From contig NZ_CP014226.1 in NCBI RefSeq assembly GCF_001545155.1, forward strand, positions 546,627 through 556,365: a stretch of 9,739 nt of DNA. The letters are read 5' to 3'. This DNA comes from Halomonas chromatireducens (GTDB taxonomy: Bacteria > Pseudomonadota > Gammaproteobacteria > Pseudomonadales > Halomonadaceae). Made by a program: the position numbers and the translations under genes. The notes below the pieces were generated by a model, which saw only the letters and a program-made list of their open reading frames with translations, did no database searches and had not been told where the DNA came from. This document shows, piece by piece, positions 1 through 7,609 of the stretch (position 1 is the first letter of the stretch; each line of letters opens with the position of its first letter).

Positions 1-179
1 GCAACACCGTGTCCTACGAGATCCTCGAGACCTACAAGATGGGTGAACAGCCGACGATCACTGCCGAAAGTCTGGCTAGCCGGGAAATGCAGGGCAACGT
101 CCAGGTCGCCGATGGCGGCCTACAGACCGTGGGCGCCAGTAACGCCGCAGTGGCATCGGCCAAGGGAGAGAAGGCATGA
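1..179 (+). CDS. soxD: Sarcosine oxidase delta subunit, C-terminal part (5' truncated by window)
   Basis: This is the last part of SoxD, the small zinc-binding subunit of heterotetrameric sarcosine oxidase. The open frame uses codons starting at base 3 and ends with TGA at 177-179, giving 58 visible residues. They begin NTVSYEILETYKMGEQP, which matches the conserved C-terminal SoxD pattern 'TV(T/S)YEI..TYKMGE'. The four zinc-ligand cysteines of the family lie in the N-terminal half, outside the window. The remaining tail, to AKGEKA, is rich in Ala and Gly and looks like a variable extension. The stop overlaps the soxA start as ATGA, so translation is probably coupled. The purine-rich stretch at 160-170 encodes the SoxD C-terminus and also serves as the soxA ribosome binding site. 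Identity is supported by the downstream soxA-soxG-purU order. Confidence 0.88.
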   Translation, partial: NTVSYEILETYKMGEQPTITAESLASREMQGNVQVADGGLQTVGASNAAVASAKGEKA

Positions 180-3100
180 GCAAGTCCTTGAAACAGCCGA
201 ACCGTCTTCGTGAAGGCGGGCGTATCGATCGAGCCCGCACGTTGAGCTTTACCTTCAACGGCAAGCGCTACCAGGGCCATGCCGGTGACACCCTGGCCTC
301 GGCACTGCTGGCCAACGGCGTGGATATCGTCAACCGCAGCTTCAAGTATTCGCGCCCCCGCGGCATCGTTGCCGCCGGCCCCGAGGAGCCCAATGCCCTG
401 ATCCAGCTGGGCAGCACCGAGGCAGCCCAGGTGCCCAATGTGCGGGCCACCCAGCAGGCGTTGTTCGATGGGCTTACGGCACAGAGCACCAACGGCTGGC
501 CCAACGTCCAGCGCGATGTCATGGGTCTGGTGGGCAAGCTGGGCGGGAGCTTCATGCCGCCGGGCTTCTACTACAAGACCTTCATGGCCCCGGCTTCCAT
601 GTGGATGACCTATGAAAAATACATCCGCAAGGGCGCGGGCCTGGGCCGGAGCCCCATGGTGCCGGACCCCGATGTCTACGATCATCTGAACCAGCACTGC
701 GACCTGTTGGTGGTTGGCGCCGGCCCTGCCGGCCTGGCCGCGGCACTGACCGCAGCCCGCAGCGGCGCCCGGGTGATCCTCTGCGACGAGCAGGAGGAGA
801 TGGGCGGCTCGCTGCTCGAAAGCCGTGAGCTGCTGGATAGCCAGCCCGCCGCTCAGTGGGCGGAGCAAGTGCTGGCTGAGCTTGCCGGGCGGGCTAACGT
901 CACCCTCTTGCCACGTACCACCGCCAATGGCTACCACGATCACCATTTCGTGACGCTGCATGAGCGGCGCACCGAGCATCTCGGCGAGACCTCCCCGGTT
1001 GTCGACGGCGTTCGTTCCTCGCGCTCGCGGATGCATCGCGTGCGCGCCGGCCAGGTGCTGCTGGCCACCGGCGCCCACGAGCGCCCGCTGGTTTACGCCA
1101 ACAATGACGTGCCGGGCAACCTGGTTGCCGGTGCCGTCTCTACCTACATTCGGCGCTATGGCGTGGTGCCGGGCACCAAGCTGGTGCTCTCAACCACTAA
1201 CGACCACGCCTACCGCGCCGCCCTGGACTGGCATGACTTTGGAAAAGGGGCAGGCCGTGAGGTGGTGGCCATCGTCGATGCGCGCCCGGCGCCGGACGGC
1301 GAGCTGGTGGAACAGGCCCGCGCTCGTGGTATTCGCGTCATCACGGGCTCGGCCGTACTGGAGGCCAAGGGTAGCACCCGGGTCAGCGGTGTGCGTGTTG
1401 CCGCCATCGACGCCGAGGCCTTCAAGGTCTCCGGCCAGGCCGAGACCCTGGCCTGCGACACCATCGCCAGCTCCGGCGGCTACAGCCCGGTGATCCACCT
1501 GGCTTCCCACACCGGCGCGCGGCCGTCCTGGAGTGACGACGTACTGGGCTTCGTGCCCGGCCTGGTGAAAGGCGTATATGCCGCCGGCAGCGCCCGTGGG
1601 ATCCACAACCTGGCGGGAGGGCTGGCCGACGGCGTCGCCATGGCTACGCAGGCCCTCGAGACGCTTGGCCACTCGGCCGGCAATATCGAGTTGCCCCAGG
1701 TCGATGCCATCCGCGAAGGCGCTGCCTGTGCGCTCTACCAGGTACCCCATGAGAAGCCGACCCTGCGTGCGCCCAAGCAGTTCGTCGACCTGCAGAACGA
1801 TGTCACCGCGGGGGCCATCGAGATTGCCACCCGCGAGGGCTTCGAGTCCATCGAGCACGTCAAGCGCTACACCGCCATGGGCTTCGGCACCGATCAGGGT
1901 AAGCTTGGCAACATCAACGGCATGGCCATCGCGGCGCGTTGCCTGAACAAGACGATCCCCGAGGTCGGCACCACGGTCTTCCGGCCCAACTATACGCCGG
2001 TGACCTTTGGTGCCATCGCCGGGCGCCATTGCCGTGAGCTGTTCGATCCCGAGCGCTATACCGCCATGCACCAGTGGCATGTGGAAAATGGCGCCGAGTT
2101 CGAGGACGTCGGCCAGTGGAAGCGTCCCTGGTACTTTCCACAAGTACGCCCTGACGCCGCCAACGGCGAACGCGAGAGCATGGCGGAAGCGGTGGCCCGC
2201 GAGTGCCTGGCGGTGCGTGAGAAGGTCGGCATACTCGACGCTTCGACCCTGGGCAAGATCGATATCCAGGGGCCGGACGCCCGCGAGTTCCTCAACCGCA
2301 TCTACACCAACAAGTGGGCCAAGCTTGAGGTCGGACGTGCCCGCTACGGCCTGATGTGCCGGGACGACGGCATGCTGATGGACGATGGCACCACCAGTTG
2401 CCTGGGCGAGAATCATTTCCTGATGACCACCACCACCGGCGGTGCCGCCGGGGTCATGGAGTGGCTGGAGCTGTGGCACCAGACCGAGTGGCCGGAGCTG
2501 AACGTCACCTTCACTTCGGTGACCGACCACTGGGCGACCATGACCATCACCGGGCCGGAGGCGCGCCACCTGCTGGCCGAGATCACCGACATCGATCTCG
2601 ACCGCGAGCGGTTCAAGTTCATGGACTGGCGTGAAGGCAAGGTGGCCGAGGTGCCGGCGCGGGTCTTCCGCATCTCCTTCACCGGGGAGCTCGCCTACGA
2701 GATCAACGTCCAGGCCAACTACGCTTTGCACGTCTGGCAGACCCTCTTCCAGCACGGCGAGAAGTACGGCCTGACGCCCTACGGTACCGAGACCATGCAC
2801 GTCCTGCGGGCGGAGAAAGGCTTTATCATCGCCGGCCAGGACAGCGATGGTTCGGTGACCCCGGAGGACCTGGGCATGCAGTGGGCCGTCGGCTACGACA
2901 AGCCTTTCTCCTGGGTGGGCAAGCGGGCCCTGTCGCGCTCCGATACCCGCCGCACCGACCGCAAGCAGCTGGTGGGTCTGAAGCCGAAGGATCCGAAGGT
3001 GGTGCTGGAAGAGGGCGCGCAGATCGTCTTCGACCCGGATCATGCCATCCCCATGCCTATGGTAGGTCACGTGACGTCGAGCTATTACAGCCCGACACTC

Positions 3101-3250
3101 GAAAGCGGCTTCGCCCTGGCGGTGGTCAAGGGTGGTCATCAACGAATGGGCGAGACCGTCTACCTGCCCACGGCCGACGGCAAGGCTCACGCCGCAGAAA
3201 TCGTCGGTCCGGTCTTCTACGACCCCAAGGGAGAGCGCCAGCATGTCTGA
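176..3250 (+). CDS. soxA: Sarcosine oxidase alpha subunit
   Basis: SoxA is the large subunit of cytoplasmic heterotetrameric sarcosine oxidase, which converts sarcosine, O2 and THF to glycine, H2O2 and 5,10-methylene-THF. The protein has 1024 residues, close to the usual size of about 1000. Residues 20-100 form the Fer2-like N-terminal domain, without the Fe-S cysteines, as is normal for SoxA. A Rossmann motif, VVGAGPAG, at 179-186 starts the NAD-binding part of the oxidoreductase-like domain, and the second glycine-rich motif YAAGSARG is at 468-475. From about residue 615 to the end is an aminomethyltransferase (GcvT-like) folate-binding domain plus its C-terminal barrel. The start ATG overlaps the soxD stop (ATGA) and is preceded by AAGGGAG at 162-168. 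The gene overlaps soxG by 8 bp. The covalent FMN and FAD sites are in SoxB or at the interface, so they cannot be judged here. No internal disruption was seen. Confidence 0.96.
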   Translation: MSKSLKQPNRLREGGRIDRARTLSFTFNGKRYQGHAGDTLASALLANGVDIVNRSFKYSRPRGIVAAGPEEPNALIQLGSTEAAQVPNVRATQQALFDGLTAQSTNGWPNVQRDVMGLVGKLGGSFMPPGFYYKTFMAPASMWMTYEKYIRKGAGLGRSPMVPDPDVYDHLNQHCDLLVVGAGPAGLAAALTAARSGARVILCDEQEEMGGSLLESRELLDSQPAAQWAEQVLAELAGRANVTLLPRTTANGYHDHHFVTLHERRTEHLGETSPVVDGVRSSRSRMHRVRAGQVLLATGAHERPLVYANNDVPGNLVAGAVSTYIRRYGVVPGTKLVLSTTNDHAYRAALDWHDFGKGAGREVVAIVDARPAPDGELVEQARARGIRVITGSAVLEAKGSTRVSGVRVAAIDAEAFKVSGQAETLACDTIASSGGYSPVIHLASHTGARPSWSDDVLGFVPGLVKGVYAAGSARGIHNLAGGLADGVAMATQALETLGHSAGNIELPQVDAIREGAACALYQVPHEKPTLRAPKQFVDLQNDVTAGAIEIATREGFESIEHVKRYTAMGFGTDQGKLGNINGMAIAARCLNKTIPEVGTTVFRPNYTPVTFGAIAGRHCRELFDPERYTAMHQWHVENGAEFEDVGQWKRPWYFPQVRPDAANGERESMAEAVARECLAVREKVGILDASTLGKIDIQGPDAREFLNRIYTNKWAKLEVGRARYGLMCRDDGMLMDDGTTSCLGENHFLMTTTTGGAAGVMEWLELWHQTEWPELNVTFTSVTDHWATMTITGPEARHLLAEITDIDLDRERFKFMDWREGKVAEVPARVFRISFTGELAYEINVQANYALHVWQTLFQHGEKYGLTPYGTETMHVLRAEKGFIIAGQDSDGSVTPEDLGMQWAVGYDKPFSWVGKRALSRSDTRRTDRKQLVGLKPKDPKVVLEEGAQIVFDPDHAIPMPMVGHVTSSYYSPTLESGFALAVVKGGHQRMGETVYLPTADGKAHAAEIVGPVFYDPKGERQHV

Positions 3251-3893
3251 ACAAACCGCAAACTGGTTCAACCTCTATGACGCTCGGCCTTCGGTCGAGG
3301 TCCCGGCGGAGTCCCCGCTGGCCTGGTCCTACCACAATACTGGCCGCCCGAAGGCCAGTGAGAAAAGCCGTGCAGTGCTGCATGAGCGGGCCATGCTGGG
3401 CCATTTGATCCTGCGTGGCGGCGCCATCGTGCTGGATGAGGCCGTCCGTCGGGTACTCGGCTTCGGCCTGCCGGGGCGACCCAACACCTTGAGCCATGAT
3501 GAGAGCGGGGAGCGTTCGGTCCAGTGGCTCTCGCCGGACGAGTGGCTGCTGATCGTTCCCGGTGGCGAGGAGTTTGTCCTGGAGGGCAAGCTGCGCCAGG
3601 CTCTGGGCGACGCCCACTACGCTATCGTCAATGTCAGCGGTGGCCAGACGCTGCTTGAACTGACAGGCGAAAAAGCCTGCGAACTGCTGATGAAGTCGAC
3701 ACCCTACGACGTCCACCCCGACGCCTTCCCGGTGGGCAAGGGCGTCACCACGGTGTTCGCCAAGAGCAGCCTGATCCTGCGCCGGCCGACGGAGGATCGC
3801 TGGGAGCTGGTATTGCGCCGCAGCTTCGCCGACTACTGCTATCGCTGGCTGCTGGATGCTGGCGAGGAGTACGCTATCGGCGTCGAGGCTTGA
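3243..3893 (+). CDS. soxG: Sarcosine oxidase gamma subunit
   Basis: SoxG is the fourth subunit of heterotetrameric sarcosine oxidase. It has a GcvT-like fold and contacts SoxA. The ATG at 3243 overlaps the soxA stop (3248-3250) by 8 bp and follows a strong ribosome site, AAGGGAGAG, at 3227-3235. The frame is open further upstream to 3132, but those codons lie inside soxA and have no comparable ribosome site. The product has 216 residues, near the usual 200-210. Family-typical stretches include WLSPDEWLLI (about 95-105), VNVSGGQTLLELTGEKA (about 129-145), the segment with STPYDVHP (about 150-157) and a C-terminal RSFADYCYRWLLDAG. No separate promoter is visible, and the overlap argues for translational coupling to soxA. 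A hairpin follows 5 bp after the stop codon. Confidence 0.93.
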   Translation: MSEQTANWFNLYDARPSVEVPAESPLAWSYHNTGRPKASEKSRAVLHERAMLGHLILRGGAIVLDEAVRRVLGFGLPGRPNTLSHDESGERSVQWLSPDEWLLIVPGGEEFVLEGKLRQALGDAHYAIVNVSGGQTLLELTGEKACELLMKSTPYDVHPDAFPVGKGVTTVFAKSSLILRRPTEDRWELVLRRSFADYCYRWLLDAGEEYAIGVEA

Positions 3894-3898
3894 GATGC

Positions 3899-3923
3899 TG
3901 GGGCCGGTGCGTCACCGGCCCCA
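3899..3923 (+). promoter_or_regulatory. Perfect GC-rich hairpin between soxG and purU
   Basis: GGGGCCGGTG at 3900-3909 is the exact reverse complement of CACCGGCCCC at 3913-3922, with a 3-nt loop CGT. T3899/A3923 extends the stem to 11 bp. It lies 5 bp after the soxG stop and ends 4 nt before the purU ribosome site GGAG (3927-3930). No T-run follows, so it is not a standard intrinsic terminator. It could stabilise the sox mRNA 3' end, pause RNA polymerase, or limit purU expression or ribosome access. The structure is seen directly; the role is inferred. Confidence 0.75.
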
Positions 3924-3939
3924 TTCGGAGAAACGGAAA

Positions 3940-4806
3940 ATGCAAGACAAGAACAACCGCTGGATCCTGACCGCCCAGTGCCCGAGTCGGCTTGGTACGG
4001 TGGACGTGGTGACAAGGTTTCTCAAGGAGCAGCGCTGCTACATCACCGAGCAGCAATCCTTCGACGATCACCTGAGCGGCCACTTCTTTATCCGCACGGA
4101 GTTCAGACCGGAGGCGGAGGGGTTTGGTGCAGAGGCGTTCCAGGCTGGTTTTGCCGAACGTGCCGCCGAGTTCGAAATGACTTTCGAGCTGACCGCACCG
4201 GGCACGCGAATGCCGGTGGTAATCATGGTCTCCAAGGCCGATCATTGCCTCAACGACCTGCTCTATCGCTATCGCACCGGTCAGTTGCCGATCGATATTC
4301 GCTCTATTGTCTCGAACCACCCCGACCTGGCATCTCTGGCGGAGTGGCACGGGATACCCTACCGCCACTTCCCGATCACGCCGGAAACCAAGCCCGAACA
4401 GGAGGCGCAGGTTCGGGAGGAGATCGAGGCGAGCGGTGCGGAACTGGTGATCCTGGCCCGCTACATGCAGGTGCTCTCCAGCGAGATGTGTACCAGGCTC
4501 TCGGGCCGGGCGATCAACATCCACCACTCCCTGCTGCCCGGCTTCAAGGGTGCCAAGCCCTACCACCAGGCGTATGAGAAGGGAGTAAAGCTGGTTGGCG
4601 CCACCGCCCACTACATCAACGACGACCTGGACGAGGGGCCGATCATCACCCAGGGGGTGGAGCCGGTCGGACACGCCGATTACCCGGAAGACCTTGTCGC
4701 CAAGGGGCGTGACATCGAGTGTCTGACCCTGGCTCGTGCGGTGGCCCTGCACGTGGAGCGTCGCGTTTTCCTGCACGCCAGCCGTACCGTGGTCTTCGAC
4801 CGGTAG
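3940..4806 (+). CDS. purU: Formyltetrahydrofolate deformylase
   Basis: PurU hydrolyses 10-formyl-THF to formate and THF in the cytoplasm. Beside sarcosine oxidase it would remove the one-carbon load from demethylation and return free THF. The product has 288 residues (E. coli PurU has 280). Residues 6-85 form an N-terminal ACT-like domain (WILTAQCPSRLGTVDVVTRF), which in the family senses methionine and glycine. Residues 90-275 form the formyltransferase-fold domain. The catalytic Asn-His-Asp triad is visible as N193 and H195 in INIHHSLLPGFKGA and D231 in DDLDEGPI. I chose the ATG at 3940 because the ACT domain begins right after it and GGAG sits 9 nt upstream; the in-frame extension to 3856 would run into soxG. 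No promoter is seen in the 46-bp gap, so it is probably cotranscribed, subject to the hairpin before it. Confidence 0.95.
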   Translation: MQDKNNRWILTAQCPSRLGTVDVVTRFLKEQRCYITEQQSFDDHLSGHFFIRTEFRPEAEGFGAEAFQAGFAERAAEFEMTFELTAPGTRMPVVIMVSKADHCLNDLLYRYRTGQLPIDIRSIVSNHPDLASLAEWHGIPYRHFPITPETKPEQEAQVREEIEASGAELVILARYMQVLSSEMCTRLSGRAINIHHSLLPGFKGAKPYHQAYEKGVKLVGATAHYINDDLDEGPIITQGVEPVGHADYPEDLVAKGRDIECLTLARAVALHVERRVFLHASRTVVFDR

Positions 4807-4829
4807 CCGTCCGAGGATTGGAACTTGGT

Positions 4830-4871
4830 GGGAGCCCTGTGGGTTGCACAACGTCACGGTGGCTCCTTGTT
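4830..4871 (+). terminator. Terminator-like dyad after purU
   Basis: GGAGCC (4831-4836) pairs with GGCTCC (4861-4866). Inside the loop, GTG...CAC and GTTG-CA-CAAC can also pair, giving a stacked, imperfect structure. It is followed by TTGTT (4867-4871), a weak U-rich tail. It starts 24 bp after the purU stop and before an AT-rich leader, where the sox operon would be expected to end. The outer stem is short and the T-run is interrupted, so efficiency is uncertain. Confidence 0.45.
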
Positions 4872-4908
4872 AGCCAGGATATTTAAATTATTAGAAGCGC
4901 GAAAAGAC

Positions 4909-4938
4909 TTGAAATAAGTTCGAGACGTTACACATTAA
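4909..4938 (+). promoter_or_regulatory. Candidate sigma70 promoter for the L,D-transpeptidase gene
   Basis: A TTGAAA box (4909-4914, 5 of 6 to consensus) is followed after 18 bp by CATTAA (4933-4938), a weak -10. The surrounding 4867-4975 is distinctly AT-rich compared with the flanking genes. Transcription would begin around 4945, after the upstream in-frame ATG at 4941, which supports the start at 4998. Prediction by eye only. Confidence 0.3.
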
Positions 4939-4997
4939 AGATGGGTAAAATCTCTGCCGGTAATCAAAAAAACGATACCGCTCTGGGCAGGGGGAGC

Positions 4998-5666
4998 ATG
5001 AACAGGACAACACACTGGTTGACCGCTTTCGCTGCGTCGCTGGTCATGATGAGCAGTGGTGCGGCACAGGCCAATTTCGACTTTTCCACGACACTCGACG
5101 ATCGCATCGAGCCGGCCTTTTCCCAGGCCGGGTTCCTTCACGCGCTCGATGCCATGGCGATGCCGGCCGGCCTGACGCCGGATGAGATCTGGATCAGCGT
5201 GGACCTGAAGAGCCGCCTGGTCATGGTCTATCGCGGTGAATACGTGATGAAGCGGATCGAGCACCTGGCCTATGGGGCGGGAGGGGCGGCTCCGCTGCGA
5301 GCAAAGGGTAGCTCCATGACGCCGCTGGGCGAGTTCCGTGTGGATCGGATCAATCGAGCCTCGCGCTTCGGTCTCTTCTTCGGTATCGATTACCCCAATG
5401 CCCAGGTGGCCTCCGAAGCGCTTAGGGTCGGCAAGATCACTCCCGAGGAGTACCACTATATCGCCTCCTACCGGGCGCGCCATGGCAGGGCACCGCATAC
5501 CACGGCCCTCGGGGGGCTGATCGGCCTGCATGGGTTGGGCAGAGGCGATCCCGATGTGCATCGAAGCTTCGACTGGACGGAAGGGTGTGTCGCCGTCGAT
5601 AACTATCAGATCCGCGCGCTGGATCCCTGGCTCAACATCGGTACCCGGGTCGTGATCCGGGGTTAA
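4998..5666 (+). CDS. Exported L,D-transpeptidase (YkuD/ErfK family)
   Basis: This is a periplasmic YkuD-domain enzyme, a family that forms meso-DAP crosslinks in peptidoglycan or attaches or releases lipoproteins at the wall. With the start at 4998 the product has 222 residues and a clear signal peptide (1-25) with a likely signal peptidase I cut at AQA/NF. The YkuD domain spans about 62-222, from DEIWISVDLKSRLVMVYRGE through SMTPLGEF (106-113). The catalytic part is IGLHG (H178) and, about 19 residues on, WTEGCVAVDN with the nucleophile C197. The usual Ser/Thr-His-Gly-Cys is Thr-Glu-Gly-Cys here, so the exact activity is unassigned. An upstream in-frame ATG at 4941 would add 19 polar residues before the signal peptide; ATG 4998 has a purine-rich ribosome site (AGGGGGAG, 4989-4996), although the spacing is short. 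The gene is convergent with the cyclase gene, with 5 bp between stops. Confidence 0.85.
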   Translation: MNRTTHWLTAFAASLVMMSSGAAQANFDFSTTLDDRIEPAFSQAGFLHALDAMAMPAGLTPDEIWISVDLKSRLVMVYRGEYVMKRIEHLAYGAGGAAPLRAKGSSMTPLGEFRVDRINRASRFGLFFGIDYPNAQVASEALRVGKITPEEYHYIASYRARHGRAPHTTALGGLIGLHGLGRGDPDVHRSFDWTEGCVAVDNYQIRALDPWLNIGTRVVIRG

Positions 5667-5675
5667 TCCGATTAA
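5663..5675. repeat. Palindrome covering both convergent stop codons
   Basis: TTAATC-C-GATTAA is a perfect 6-bp inverted repeat with a 1-nt centre. It contains the TAA of the L,D-transpeptidase gene (5664-5666) and, on the other strand, the TAA of the cyclase gene (5672-5674). It is too small and AT-rich to act as a terminator by itself. It probably arises simply because two TAA stops face each other. Confidence 0.6.
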
Positions 5676-7360
5676 GGGAGGGTTGGCGCAGCATCGATGC
5701 AAAGGCGATCACGGCCCTGATGCTTGGCTTCATAGAGGCTGGCGTCGGCACGCTGGATGATCTGCCACGGGTCACGGTCACTGTCGCGGAGCTCGCTGAG
5801 CCCCAGGCTCAGCGTATAGCGGATCACGCCGGCCTCTGTCTGCACGGGATGCGTACGGTTGACCTCCAGGATGCGTTTTGCCACCAGGCAGGCCTCTTCC
5901 GGACCTGTTTCGGGCAGCACCACCACGAACTCCTCACCGCCATAGCGGGCAAGATGGTCCTGGATGCGAAGCATGCTGCGGGTCACCTGGACGATCTCCT
6001 TGAGCACCTGGTCGCCGACCAGGTGGCCGTATTCATCATTGATCCGCTTGAAGTTATCCACATCCATCAGGATGATGGACAGCGCATGGCGCGAGCGCCG
6101 TGAGCGCTGAAACTCCTGCTGGAGCTGCTGCTCGAAGAGTCGTCGATTCCCCGCCCCGGTCAGCCCATCCCGGTCGGCCAATTGCTGCAGGGCCGCCTCG
6201 GCCTCGCGACGCCGCTGGATCTCCTCCTTGAGGCGTCGGTTGGTGAACAACAGATACCCGGCAAGTCCTGCCGCCACGACAACTACGCTCATGAAGGGCA
6301 GTAACCAGCGCCAGAGGGTGAGCAGCAGGGTGGTGAGGGGCGGAGGAGCAGGCTGGAACAGGAAGCCCTCCAGCTCATAGCCGTCGATCATGCCCATGGC
6401 CAGGTACTGGTCACCGATACTCTTCCAGCGCTGTGGGTTGCTGTAACCGATCTCGATGAGACTCGGTTGCATCAGCTCGCGAACCTGTTCGGCCTCATGC
6501 AGCAGCAGGTCGCGATCGATATCGCCATGGCGCCTGGGGTAGGCCTCCAGGATCAGGTCGACGGTCTCCTCGAGATTTTCAAAGGCATACACCCAGCCTC
6601 TGATGGTGGCTTTGCGGAAGGCCGCGACGCGTTCTGGGTGCTGTTCCACCAGGGCCTGGCGCGTGAACAGCAGGTCCCCATAGAAATCGATCCCGTAGTC
6701 GGCGGGTCGGATGATCACCGGCACCTCGCCATGCCGTCTGACGGCATAGAGGCCATCGGTCGAGTAGGCCGGCACCAGCTGTGTCCGGCCCGCGTAAAGG
6801 TCCTGCAGGTTCCAGCTCGGTGCGGCGTTGTTCAGCGACTCGAGATTGACCCCGGCGGCGAGAAAGGTAGCCAGCGTTTCGGCACTGATTCGCTCATCCA
6901 CTCCCGGCAGCGTGACGCTGATCGGACGATCACCGACCTCCTCAAGTCGAGAAAAGCCGAAGCGCTCCAGGGTCAGGAACACCAGCGGCGAGCGCTGCAT
7001 GATATTGGCCACCACCATGACCGGCTCACCGCGGGCACGATGCAGGAGCAGGTCCGAGCGGGACACGCCGAAGTCAGCCCGTCCGGTGACCACCTCCCGC
7101 ACAGGATCCGCCGCCCGGCCAGCGGTATGGTACCCACCATCGCGAATTTCGACGTCCAGGCCGGCTTCCTGGAAGTACCCCTGCGCCTTGGCCGCGTAGT
7201 AGCCGGCATACTGGAACTGGTGATACCAAAGCAGCTGCAGGCTGACCGGTGTCAGAGGCGCTTCGTTGGCAAGCAGTGGCCGCGGTGAGGCGAGCAGGCC
7301 AAGTGCCAGCAGTAGCGTGACACACACAGTCAGGAGGCATCTGCCGGAACGGTTGGGCAT
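5672..7360 (-). CDS. Membrane diguanylate cyclase with periplasmic NMT1/THI5-like sensor domain
   Basis: This 562-residue protein is predicted to make cyclic di-GMP in response to a periplasmic ligand. Residues 1-31 are a signal peptide or first membrane helix (hydrophobic 9-25). Residues 36-250 form an NMT1/THI5-like solute-binding domain, shown by LQLLWYHQFQYAGYYAAKAQGYF (41-63). This family often binds pyrimidine or thiamin precursors or alkyl compounds, but the ligand here is unknown. A membrane helix lies at about 353-372, followed by a charged helical linker (374-395). The GGDEF domain covers about 396-556 and looks active: metal and nucleotide residues D433, N441 and D450, and signature GGEEF at 474-478. 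The product-inhibition I-site RIQD (465-468) lies exactly five residues before it. The ATG is preceded by GGGGG at 7365-7369 (minus strand). No transporter genes are adjacent, so the binding domain is probably a sensor rather than part of a transporter. Confidence 0.9.
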   Translation of the reverse strand: MPNRSGRCLLTVCVTLLLALGLLASPRPLLANEAPLTPVSLQLLWYHQFQYAGYYAAKAQGYFQEAGLDVEIRDGGYHTAGRAADPVREVVTGRADFGVSRSDLLLHRARGEPVMVVANIMQRSPLVFLTLERFGFSRLEEVGDRPISVTLPGVDERISAETLATFLAAGVNLESLNNAAPSWNLQDLYAGRTQLVPAYSTDGLYAVRRHGEVPVIIRPADYGIDFYGDLLFTRQALVEQHPERVAAFRKATIRGWVYAFENLEETVDLILEAYPRRHGDIDRDLLLHEAEQVRELMQPSLIEIGYSNPQRWKSIGDQYLAMGMIDGYELEGFLFQPAPPPLTTLLLTLWRWLLPFMSVVVVAAGLAGYLLFTNRRLKEEIQRRREAEAALQQLADRDGLTGAGNRRLFEQQLQQEFQRSRRSRHALSIILMDVDNFKRINDEYGHLVGDQVLKEIVQVTRSMLRIQDHLARYGGEEFVVVLPETGPEEACLVAKRILEVNRTHPVQTEAGVIRYTLSLGLSELRDSDRDPWQIIQRADASLYEAKHQGRDRLCIDAAPTLP

Positions 7361-7461
7361 AGTGCCCCCAGTGGGATAGATGGCTCACCAAGTGTAACCA
7401 GAATGCGGTAGGAAGACAGCTGCTTACGGCAGTGAAGCTGATGCTGGGATAGCGGGATATA

Positions 7462-7480
7462 CCGTTTATTCCCCGTTTAT
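7462..7480. repeat. Pair of 8-bp direct repeats one helical turn apart
   Basis: CCGTTTAT occurs at 7462-7469 and 7473-7480, 11 bp start to start. The pair lies about 100 bp upstream of the cyclase start, on its promoter side. Same-face spacing is typical of a dimeric or tandem regulator site, but two short copies may be chance. Confidence 0.3.
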
Positions 7481-7609
7481 CGACTGATCGGGCGGCAGGT
7501 GCAGCGGGCAAGCTTGGCGTGATCAGGCTGATACCGGCCAGTCACACTGCCATGCCGAGAGGCAAGGAGGAGTTGCAGCACTCGCTGCGACAGCCATGCG
7601 CCCTTCCCG

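Noticed and set aside
1190..3271. Long minus-strand ORF (693 codons) opposite soxA
   Set aside because: It is antisense to a clear soxA. It is open because of high GC and biased third positions, and the translation (rich in Gly, His, Val, Asp) has no domain signature.
7361..7460. Riboswitch (for example TPP) upstream of the cyclase gene, suggested by its THI5-like domain
   Set aside because: No CUGAGA or other conserved TPP core motif was found in the leader on the minus strand.
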